Source: an uncultured Erysipelotrichaceae bacterium
GTDB taxonomy: Bacteria; Bacillota_I; Bacilli_A; RF39; UBA660
Direction: 5' to 3'
DNA length: 7,599 bases
Assembly: GCA_902795675.1 (NCBI GenBank)
Contig: CADBLZ010000043.1
Location: 1 to 7,599 of the forward strand
Below are positions 1 through 5,339 of this stretch, piece after piece. Under the pieces are notes generated by a model. The model was given only the letters and a program-made list of their open reading frames with translations, did not search any database and was not told the origin of the DNA. Position 1 is the stretch's first letter. Each line of letters starts with the position of its first letter. The position numbers were made by a program, and so were the translations under genes.

Positions 1-303
1 AGAATATGTACCTTCAAGATATACTTGACTAATAATGGCATTTCCACCATGTCCAGGCCCACTAACATACATCATATTTAAATCATATTTATTAATAACT
101 CTATTTAAATGTGTATATATAAAAGTTTGACCAGGAATAGTTCCCCAGTGACCAACTATTTTTTTCTTAATATCTTCTTTTCTTAGACTTCTTTTTAATA
201 GAGGATTATCTAATAAATATAATTGACCAGCAGAAAGGTAATTAGCTGCACGCCAATAACGATCCATCTTTTCTAAGTATTCTTTTGTATCATATTCTGT
301 CAT
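1..303 (-). CDS. xfp: Phosphoketolase (xylulose-5-P / fructose-6-P), N-terminal part
   Basis: This is the first 101 codons of a thiamine-diphosphate enzyme that splits xylulose 5-phosphate (often also fructose 6-phosphate) with phosphate into acetyl phosphate and glyceraldehyde 3-phosphate (or erythrose 4-phosphate). It is the key cytosolic step of heterofermentative sugar breakdown. The translation carries the family signature in order: YWRAANYLSAGQLYLLDNP at residues 16-34, GHWGTIPG at 51-58 (His52 expected at the cofactor site), THLNR at 64-68, and SGPGHGG at 81-87 (His85), followed by YLEGTYS. Full-length enzymes are about 800 residues, so most of the gene lies beyond the left edge. Two in-frame ATGs exist, at 309 and 303. 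AGAGG sits directly against the first and 7 nt before the second, so 303 is chosen. It diverges from the helicase gene. The family assignment is very secure; substrate preference cannot be read from this part. Confidence 0.95.
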   Translation of the reverse strand, partial: MTEYDTKEYLEKMDRYWRAANYLSAGQLYLLDNPLLKRSLRKEDIKKKIVGHWGTIPGQTFIYTHLNRVINKYDLNMMYVSGPGHGGNAIISQVYLEGTYS

Positions 304-328
304 AACCATACCTCTTATTCTATCCTGT

Positions 329-337
329 ATTATAACA
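329..337 (-). promoter_or_regulatory. Extended -10 promoter of the phosphoketolase gene
   Basis: On the minus strand the sequence reads TGTTATAAT, a perfect TATAAT preceded by the TGn extension typical of extended -10 promoters. The expected -35 position (about 352-357) reads TTCTTT and is poor. Transcription would start near 322, giving a leader of about 20 nt that contains the AGAGG ribosome binding site. Confidence 0.65.
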
Positions 338-359
338 TATTAGTCATAAAAAAAGAATC

Positions 360-384
360 TATTATCATTGACTTTTATTATCAT
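360..384. repeat. 9-bp direct repeat TATTATCAT, possible operator
   Basis: TATTATCAT occurs at 360-368 and again at 376-384, 16 bp apart start to start. The two copies bracket the putative -35 box (368-373) of the helicase promoter and lie just upstream of the divergent phosphoketolase promoter. The position fits a regulator site. Short AT-rich repeats are common by chance in such DNA, so this is only a candidate. Confidence 0.25.
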
Positions 385-396
385 ATAAACTAGATT
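368..396 (+). promoter_or_regulatory. Putative sigma-70-type promoter of the helicase gene
   Basis: TTGACT at 368-373 is a five-of-six match to the -35 consensus. It is followed 17 bp later by TAGATT at 391-396, a four-of-six match to the -10. Transcription would start near 403, leaving a leader of about 60 nt before the helicase start. The spacing is ideal but the -10 box is only moderate. Confidence 0.5.
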
Positions 397-414
397 AGAG
401 TAATAGGGATAAAA

Positions 415-465
415 ATGATTAACGAGATAGAAGAATGTTATAAGAATAGGAGGTCTTTTCTATAA
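415..465 (+). other. Possible 16-codon leader ORF overlapping the helicase start
   Basis: An ATG at 415, preceded by AGGG at 405-408, opens a frame encoding MINEIEECYKNRRSFL and ending at TAA 463-465. The frame runs through the AGGAGGT of the helicase, and its stop overlaps the proposed ATA start by two bases (ATAA), the same geometry as the usual ATGA coupling overlap. Translation of this leader could deliver ribosomes to the weak start codon. There is no homology evidence for the peptide, so it may be a chance ORF. Confidence 0.2.
448..454 (+). promoter_or_regulatory. Ribosome binding site that fixes the helicase start
   Basis: AGGAGGT is a full-strength Shine-Dalgarno sequence. It ends 7 nt before ATA 462-464, 10 nt before ATT 465-467, and 11 nt before an out-of-frame TTG at 466-468. 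No ATG lies within the normal window. The 7-nt spacing favours ATA as the start of the long helicase frame. Confidence 0.7.
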
Positions 466-2123
466 TTGATACATTCTTTTCTTTTTTTATAAAATATATA
501 AATAAAGAAAAACAAAACTTAATCAAAATAGCTTACAAACCTTTATATTTAAAACTAATTAATAATAAAAGAATATCTCTTAAAGAGATAATCTTCTTAC
601 ATGCATATCTAAATCTAGATTACTTAGTATCTTATTATAATAAAGAATATATAAAAAAAGATGAAACAGAAGTACTAAATAACATAAACGGATACAAATT
701 AGATAACTATCAAAAAGAAATCGTTTTAAGTAATGAGAACAAATCTCTTGTTGTAGCAGGAGCTGGTTCAGGTAAAAGTTTAACTATAATAGGTAAAATA
801 GTATATCTAATAAAAGTATTAAAACTAAAAGAAGAAGATATCTTATGTATCTCTTTTACTAATGACGCTACTAATAACTTAAAGAATAACTTAAAAAACA
901 AATATAACTTTAATATCGAATGCTATACATTCCATAAACTAGCTCTTAAAATATTAAAATCTAATAATGAAGAAAATCAAATATCACCCGATAACTTTTT
1001 AATGGATATAATTAATTTATTCTTTAATACTTATTATTCAAAATATAAAAAAGTAATTATCAAAATACTTGGTAAATCATATAAGATAGAAGAATTAAAT
1101 AACTTAAAAAGACTTATTTATACGTTTATCTCTTTATTTAAATCTTCTAATTATGATCTATCATATTTTAAAAAAATCCTCTTTAAAATAAAGTTTAATC
1201 CTAGATATTACCAATATAAAAACATCTTATTACTAATAATAAATATCTACTTATTATATGAACATAACTTACAAGAAGAAAACTCTATTGATTTTAATGA
1301 TATGATAAATAAATCTCTTAAAAGTATAAAAGAGAAAGGTTTAAAATATACTTGGAAATATATAATTATTGACGAATATCAAGATACATCTTTAACAAAG
1401 TTTAACTTAATAAATGAAATAATAAATATCACCAACGCTAAACTCTTAGTAGTAGGGGATGACTTTCAATCTATCTATCGTTTTACTGGTTGCAACTTAA
1501 ATATCTTCTTGAACTTTAATAAATATTATCTAGATTCCAAAATCTTCTATATCAAAAATACTTATCGTAATTCTCAAGAACTAATTGATATAGCAGGTTC
1601 CTTTATTATGAAGAATAAATATCAAATGAAAAAACGACTTATATCCTCAAAACATCTAACTAAACCTATCAAAATAGTGTTAACAAATAACTACATATCA
1701 ACATTAAAAAAATTAATAAATAAAATAAATAATGATAACTTAATGGTTATAGGTCGTAATAATAAAGATATCAATAACTATATAGATAAAGAATATCTTA
1801 TCAAAGATGACTTATATTATATAAATAATCATTCGTTCAGATATCTAACTATTCATAAATCAAAAGGCTTAGAAAGTGATAATGTCATAATTATTAATAA
1901 CGAAGATAATATTCTCGGTTTTCCTTCTAAATTAAAAGATGAACCATTATTAAAATATGTTAATAATAATCATGACATATATAAATATGAAGAAGAAAGA
2001 AGATTATTCTATGTTGCTTTAACTCGTACAAAGAATAATGTTTATCTAATAGCACCCTATAAAGGTATGTCTATTTTTATCAAAGAATTAATGAAATATA
2101 ATATTGAAATAATTAGTGACTAA
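462..2123 (+). CDS. UvrD/Rep-type SF1 DNA helicase, helicase IV-like, apparent AUA start
   Basis: This is an ATP-driven DNA-unwinding motor of superfamily 1A, about 553 aa. With ATA 462 as residue 1, the motifs are: Q-motif YQKEIVL near 86-92; Walker A AGAGSGKS at 99-106 (Lys105); motif Ia CISFTNDAT; Ib TFHKLALKIL; motif II IIDEYQD at 302-308; motif III VVGDDFQSIYRFTG at 330-343; motif IV NTYRN at 366-370; motif V TIHKSKGLES at 463-472; motif VI EEERRLFYVALTRTK at 510-524. IDFNDMI before motif II, GDDFQSIYRFTG, and only about 95 residues between motifs IV and V (PcrA and UvrD have a large 2B insert there) resemble E. coli helicase IV, compared from memory. The N-terminal region is much shorter than in that protein. 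The frame is open from 450, but its first ATG is at 1002, after Walker A, with no GTG, TTG or CTG before it. The start is therefore non-standard, or the 5' end carries an error. All catalytic motifs are intact, so it looks functional in DNA repair. Confidence 0.85.
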   Translation: MIDTFFSFFIKYINKEKQNLIKIAYKPLYLKLINNKRISLKEIIFLHAYLNLDYLVSYYNKEYIKKDETEVLNNINGYKLDNYQKEIVLSNENKSLVVAGAGSGKSLTIIGKIVYLIKVLKLKEEDILCISFTNDATNNLKNNLKNKYNFNIECYTFHKLALKILKSNNEENQISPDNFLMDIINLFFNTYYSKYKKVIIKILGKSYKIEELNNLKRLIYTFISLFKSSNYDLSYFKKILFKIKFNPRYYQYKNILLLIINIYLLYEHNLQEENSIDFNDMINKSLKSIKEKGLKYTWKYIIIDEYQDTSLTKFNLINEIINITNAKLLVVGDDFQSIYRFTGCNLNIFLNFNKYYLDSKIFYIKNTYRNSQELIDIAGSFIMKNKYQMKKRLISSKHLTKPIKIVLTNNYISTLKKLINKINNDNLMVIGRNNKDINNYIDKEYLIKDDLYYINNHSFRYLTIHKSKGLESDNVIIINNEDNILGFPSKLKDEPLLKYVNNNHDIYKYEEERRLFYVALTRTKNNVYLIAPYKGMSIFIKELMKYNIEIISD

Positions 2124-2124
2124 A

Positions 2125-2153
2125 TATACAATTTCAAATAGATATGATAAAAT
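2125..2153 (+). promoter_or_regulatory. Promoter of the dehydrogenase / PLP-enzyme unit
   Basis: TATACA at 2125-2130 (four of six to the -35 consensus) is followed 17 bp later by TAAAAT at 2148-2153. The latter is preceded by TGA, giving an extended -10 TGATAAAAT. It lies in the 57-bp gap after the helicase stop. No terminator hairpin separates the helicase, so read-through from upstream is also possible. Confidence 0.55.
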
Positions 2154-2180
2154 ACATTACAGAAAAAAGAGGTATAAACT

Positions 2181-2903
2181 ATGAAAAAAGTCGTTATCGT
2201 AACTGGTTCATCTAAAGGTATAGGTGCTGCTACTATAAAGTATTATGCAAATAATAATTACAATGTCGTAATTAACTATAACCATTCTCTAGATGATGCT
2301 CAAAAATTATATGATGAAGTATCTAAAATAACTGATGCTATCTTAGTTCAAGCAGATATATCTAAAGAAGAAGATGTTAAAAAACTAATGGATGAAACAA
2401 TCAAAGCTTTTGGTCGTATAGATACATTAGTTAATAATGCTGGTATTGCAATTGATACAACATTAGAAGATAAAACAGTTGAAAACTTTAGACGTATTAT
2501 AGATGTTAATTTAATAGGTACATTCTTAACTTGTAAACATATTGGTACATATATGAAAGAACAAGGAACAGGTTCAATCATTAATATTTCATCTACTAAT
2601 GGGTTAGATTCATACTATCCATATAGTATGGATTATGATGCAAGTAAAGCAGGTGTTATATCTTTATCTCATAACTTTGCTTTACTATATGCTCCTAATG
2701 TAAGAGTAAATACTATCTGCCCAGGTTGGGTTAATACTGAAATGAATAAAGAATTAGATGATGATTATAAAAAAGAAGAATGTAAACATATCTTACTAAA
2801 TAGATTTGCTGAACCAGAAGAAATAGCTAAAACTATTTATGAAACAGATAATAACTTATACTTAAATGATTCAATCATCAAAGTTGATGGAGGAAGATGT
2901 TAA
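2181..2903 (+). CDS. Short-chain dehydrogenase/reductase, FabG-like
   Basis: This 240-aa protein is a classical NAD(P)(H)-dependent short-chain dehydrogenase of the FabG-like group. The Rossmann cofactor motif TGSSKGIG spans 8-15. NNAG is at 85-88, the structural Asn at N110 (DVN), and the strand NISS ends in the catalytic Ser (S138, or S137). The YxxxK pair is Y152 and K156, and the PGW motif is at 181-183. The C-terminal VDGG at 235-238 is typical of FabG-type enzymes. An AGAGGT 7 nt before ATG 2181 supports the start. The stop TAA overlaps the next start as TAATG, so the two proteins should be made together. Length and catalytic tetrad are complete. The substrate is unknown: 3-oxoacyl-ACP reduction is possible, but no fatty-acid synthesis gene is adjacent and the partner is a PLP enzyme, so a different carbonyl substrate is equally plausible. 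Confidence 0.9.
   Translation: MKKVVIVTGSSKGIGAATIKYYANNNYNVVINYNHSLDDAQKLYDEVSKITDAILVQADISKEEDVKKLMDETIKAFGRIDTLVNNAGIAIDTTLEDKTVENFRRIIDVNLIGTFLTCKHIGTYMKEQGTGSIINISSTNGLDSYYPYSMDYDASKAGVISLSHNFALLYAPNVRVNTICPGWVNTEMNKELDDDYKKEECKHILLNRFAEPEEIAKTIYETDNNLYLNDSIIKVDGGRC
2889..2893 (+). promoter_or_regulatory. Ribosome binding site choosing ATG 2903 over ATG 2897
   Basis: GGAGG, inside the last codons of the dehydrogenase, lies 3 nt before ATG 2897 and 9 nt before ATG 2903. The second spacing is the workable one. It gives a TAATG stop-start overlap, so the PLP enzyme starts MKTVEEV and not MLMKTVEEV. Confidence 0.7.
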
Positions 2904-4138
2904 TGAAAACAGTTGAAGAAGTATTAGAATTTCTTAATAAAGAAGAACAACAACTAACTAAAGAATTTAATGAAATAGATAGATTAGAAGAAAAAACAAC
3001 TTTAAAAGTATTAAATGCTTTTAAAAATAACAACGTATCAGAAGGAGCATTTAATAGCACTACTGGTTATGGATATAATGACTATGGTAGAGATGTTATA
3101 GAAAAAATCTTTGCTGAAGTACTAGGTGCAGAAGATGCTCTAGTTCGTAACCAATTTGTTTCTGGTAGTCATGCTTTAACTGTTGCTTTATTTGCTTATC
3201 TTCGTCCAGGCGATACTATGTTAAGTATTTCAGGAAAACCATATGATACATTACATGAAGTTATTGGTATTGAAGAAAATCCTAGTTCACTAAAATCATT
3301 TGGTATTAACTATGCTGAAATAGATCTAGTAAATGATGATTTCGATGAACCAAAAATATTAGATTACTTAAAGAATAATAAAGTAAAATTAATTGAAATA
3401 CAAAGAAGTAAAGGATACTCTACAAGAAAGAGTTTAACTTTAGATAAACTAGAAAAGATTATTAAATCTATAAGAACAGTTGATAAAGATGTTATTATCA
3501 TGATTGATAACTGCTATTGTGAATTTGTTGAAGAAAAATCGCCACTACATGTTGGTGCTGATGTTATAGTTGGTTCACTGATCAAGAATTTAGGTGGTGG
3601 TATAGCTCCGAATGGTGGCTATATAGCTGGTCGTAAAGACTTAGTTGAACTAGCTGGTGAAAGACTTACACTTCCAGGTGAAGGAAGAGAAGTAGGCCCT
3701 ACTGAAGGTGTTAATAAATCATTATTACAAGGAATCTTCTTTGCTCCATCTGTTGTAGCAAGCGCTCTAAAGACAGCTATCTTAACAGCTAAAGCATTAG
3801 AAGATTTAGGTTATAAAGTAGAACCTAAATGTAACGAAAAACGCGCAGACATCGTTCAAAACATTATCTTTGAAGATCCTGATAAACTAATCAAATATGT
3901 TCAAGGTATTCAATCTGGTTCACCAATTGATTCCAATGCACTACCTGAACCTTGGGATATGCCAGGATATAAAGATAAAGTAATCATGGCAGCCGGCGCC
4001 TTTACTCAAGGCTCATCAATCGAATTATCTTGTGATGGTCCAATAAGACCACCTTATATTGCTTACCAACAAGGTGGACTTACATATAACTATGGAAAAA
4101 TTGGTCTTGCATATGCTATTTTTTATTTAGAAAAATAG
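2903..4138 (+). CDS. PLP-dependent enzyme, YnbB / methionine gamma-lyase-like family
   Basis: This 411-aa protein belongs to the fold-type I PLP enzyme family often annotated 'methionine gamma-lyase family' or 'aluminum resistance protein' (B. subtilis YnbB type). Visible signatures are TGYGYNDYGRD at 54-64; the cofactor-phosphate region FVSGSHALTVALF at 85-97; the IEIQRSKGYSTRKSL segment at 165-178; MIDNCYCEF at 200-208, whose Asp202 should pair with the pyridine nitrogen; and VGSLIKNLGGGIAPNGGY at 223-240, with Lys228 as the probable Schiff-base lysine. LPGEGREVGPTEG (257-269) and SCDGPIRPPYIAYQQGGLTY (376-395) are also characteristic. Length is normal for the family. The biochemical reaction of this group is poorly settled; a carbon-sulfur lyase activity is suggested by homology only. 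It is coupled to the upstream dehydrogenase by a 1-nt overlap. Its final codons form the first arm, loop and most of the second arm of a terminator. Confidence 0.92.
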   Translation: MKTVEEVLEFLNKEEQQLTKEFNEIDRLEEKTTLKVLNAFKNNNVSEGAFNSTTGYGYNDYGRDVIEKIFAEVLGAEDALVRNQFVSGSHALTVALFAYLRPGDTMLSISGKPYDTLHEVIGIEENPSSLKSFGINYAEIDLVNDDFDEPKILDYLKNNKVKLIEIQRSKGYSTRKSLTLDKLEKIIKSIRTVDKDVIIMIDNCYCEFVEEKSPLHVGADVIVGSLIKNLGGGIAPNGGYIAGRKDLVELAGERLTLPGEGREVGPTEGVNKSLLQGIFFAPSVVASALKTAILTAKALEDLGYKVEPKCNEKRADIVQNIIFEDPDKLIKYVQGIQSGSPIDSNALPEPWDMPGYKDKVIMAAGAFTQGSSIELSCDGPIRPPYIAYQQGGLTYNYGKIGLAYAIFYLEK

Positions 4139-4146
4139 CATTTTTT
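4113..4146 (+). terminator. Intrinsic terminator overlapping the end of the PLP-enzyme gene
   Basis: ATGCTATTTTT (4113-4123) and AAAAATAGCAT (4131-4141) are perfect 11-bp inverted repeats with a 7-nt loop, followed by a T run to 4146. The hairpin begins inside codons for the C-terminal AIFYLEK, and the TAG stop (4136-4138) lies in the second arm. The stem is AT-rich, so it may be only moderately strong. Confidence 0.75.
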
Positions 4147-4156
4147 CTTTATATTA

Positions 4157-4165
4157 TGCTATACT
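4157..4165 (+). promoter_or_regulatory. Extended -10 promoter of the two-gene membrane operon
   Basis: TGCTATACT is an extended -10 (TGn plus TATACT at 4160-4165), immediately downstream of the terminator. The -35 position overlaps the hairpin arm and has no consensus. Transcription would start around 4171-4172, giving an unusually short leader that begins at the ribosome binding site. Confidence 0.55.
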
Positions 4166-4182
4166 TAAAATAGGTGAGTATT

Positions 4183-4449
4183 ATGGATGATAAAGAATTA
4201 GAAAAAATTTCCGGTGTAGATAATATTGGCGAAAAAATGTTAAAAGCTCGTAAGAATGGTTTGCTTCTTACAGATGAACAAGTTAACGTATTATCTAGAC
4301 ACAATATAGACATAAATAAAGCTGGTAGTACAGAAGAATTACTATACATGATTGATAACTACGATGATGATGAATATGATGATTCTGAACTAGACCAAAT
4401 AGCTCAAGTATTACAAGAGAGAAAATATTATGAAAAAACAAACAAATAG
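4183..4449 (+). CDS. Small acidic protein of unknown function
   Basis: This 88-aa protein is not one I recognise. It has no signal peptide or membrane segment. The N-terminal two thirds (DKELEKISGVDNIGEKMLKA, then a segment with LLLTDEQVNVLSRHNIDI) looks helical. A strongly acidic stretch, NYDDDEYDDSE, follows at about 60-70, and then a basic tail. I choose ATG 4183 (MDDKELE), preceded by AGGTG with a short gap. An in-frame GTG at 4174 would add three residues but overlaps the ribosome binding site. The predicted mRNA begins only about a dozen nucleotides upstream. The last 20 nt overlap the next gene, which suggests coupled expression with that membrane protein and perhaps a shared role. Confidence 0.75.
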   Translation: MDDKELEKISGVDNIGEKMLKARKNGLLLTDEQVNVLSRHNIDINKAGSTEELLYMIDNYDDDEYDDSELDQIAQVLQERKYYEKTNK

Positions 4450-5035
4450 TGATGATAAATTAAAAAAGTATCAACAACAAAAATTTGATGATTATAAAGA
4501 GTTTACTAATTTAGATTTAAGAGATAATGATGTTATCATCTCTCTTAAAGCTGATTCAGTATATGATATCTTATCAGAATATAGTGTTAAAGATAACTTA
4601 GGATTAAATCCTGCTTTTATCCACTTTTTAAGTAATCAAATTGATTACATACCAATTGAATATGACATAACACTTAATATTCAAACAATCAATCTAACTA
4701 AAAGAGAAAAAGAAATGATTGCTGAATCTATTCATAAATACTACAAATTAAAAGAAATAAACATTACTAGTGAACTAGAAGCAAACAAAGCTAAAAGTAA
4801 GGCTTTCACAATCGTTGGTGTTATTGCCTTTGTAATTCTATTTACTTTAGAATTATTAATGGAAAATGAAGTAGTATTTAGTGAAATCTTATCTTTTATT
4901 GCATCATTCACTGTATGGGAAGGAATAGAACTAATCCTATTCGAACAAGATGACATAAAAGAAACACATGCTAAGTATAAAAACATGGCTAATAGTAAAA
5001 TCGTATTTGATAAAGATAATGGTACAATTTTATAA
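4430..5035 (+). CDS. Membrane protein with C-proximal two-helix hairpin, unknown function
   Basis: This 201-aa protein is not recognised. Residues 1-120 form a charged, soluble-looking domain (rich in Lys, Asp and Ile, with a DVIISLKADSVYDIL segment near 34-48). Two hydrophobic stretches follow, at about 125-143 (AFTIVGVIAFVILFTLELL) and 147-171, separated by a very short acidic turn (MENE). A charged tail ends the protein. The basic KAKSK just before the first helix suggests that both termini face the cytoplasm and that only a tiny loop is outside. The helices contain Glu141, Glu152, Glu164 and Glu167, more acid than usual. AGAGAG 8 nt upstream supports ATG 4430, which overlaps the preceding gene by 20 nt. 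It may be a membrane anchor for the small acidic partner; that is inference from gene order. Confidence 0.8.
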   Translation: MKKQTNSDDKLKKYQQQKFDDYKEFTNLDLRDNDVIISLKADSVYDILSEYSVKDNLGLNPAFIHFLSNQIDYIPIEYDITLNIQTINLTKREKEMIAESIHKYYKLKEINITSELEANKAKSKAFTIVGVIAFVILFTLELLMENEVVFSEILSFIASFTVWEGIELILFEQDDIKETHAKYKNMANSKIVFDKDNGTIL

Positions 5036-5041
5036 TGTTTA

Positions 5042-5055
5042 TGATATAATATAAT
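5042..5055 (+). promoter_or_regulatory. Extended -10 promoter of the DUF1292 / duplicated-protein operon
   Basis: TGATATAAT at 5042-5050 is a perfect extended -10. A second TATAAT overlaps it at 5050-5055, so transcription could start at two nearby points. No good -35 is visible (GGTACA about 18 bp upstream). It sits just after the stop of the membrane protein, with no terminator between them. Confidence 0.6.
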
Positions 5056-5077
5056 ATGAGAATATGGAGGGTATTGT

Positions 5078-5329
5078 ATGGAAGAAGAAAATCAAAAATT
5101 TGACGTACAAATAGAAACAGGCGAAATAGTTCAAGCAGAACTATTATCTATTGTTGATATCGATGGTAAAGAATATGCTATTTATTCTTTAGAAAATGAA
5201 AATGGTACTGTCGATATTTTATCTTCATATGTAGAACAAGACGAAGAAGGATATGATATCTTAGTAGACATCGATAATCCTTATGATAAACAAAAGGTTT
5301 CGTCATTCATTCAGAATTTAATGAACTAG
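5078..5329 (+). CDS. DUF1292-family protein
   Basis: This 83-aa acidic protein resembles the DUF1292 (YrzB-like) family of Firmicutes. It is a small soluble protein with strands around residues 18-55 (VQAELLSIVDIDGKEYAIYS, then VDILSSYVEQDEEGYDILVDI) and a C-terminal helix, VSSFIQNLMN. The layout of a polar N-terminal strand pair, a 'YAIYSLENENG' turn and a closing helix matches that family; its biochemical role is not known. GGAGGG 6 nt upstream supports ATG 5078. Its stop is followed after 10 nt by the large duplicated protein gene, whose AGGAGG overlaps this TAG stop, so the two are almost certainly co-transcribed. Firmicutes relatives often lie near ruvX/yrrK and alaS; that context is absent here. 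Confidence 0.75.
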   Translation: MEEENQKFDVQIETGEIVQAELLSIVDIDGKEYAIYSLENENGTVDILSSYVEQDEEGYDILVDIDNPYDKQKVSSFIQNLMN

Positions 5330-5339
5330 GAGGTTTATT

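Noticed and set aside
710..901. Minus-strand ORF of 63 aa
   Set aside because: It lies opposite the Walker A region of the helicase, has no ribosome binding site, and its composition is that of an antisense shadow.
1002..2123. Helicase starting at the first ATG (373 aa)
   Set aside because: This start drops Walker A and motifs Ia and Ib, which are intact in the same open frame upstream, and no ribosome binding site precedes ATG 1002.
2348..2581. Minus-strand ORF of 77 aa
   Set aside because: It is antisense to conserved SDR motifs, with no promoter or ribosome binding site of its own.
2878..3060. Minus-strand ORF of 60 aa
   Set aside because: It is antisense to the dehydrogenase/PLP-enzyme junction, with no ribosome binding site or recognisable protein.
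4149..4349. Minus-strand ORF of 66 aa
   Set aside because: It is antisense to the small acidic protein, which has a promoter, ribosome binding site and coupled downstream gene.
4741..4986. Minus-strand ORF of 81 aa
   Set aside because: It is antisense to the membrane helices. Its Ser/Ile-rich composition is what a reversed hydrophobic stretch gives.
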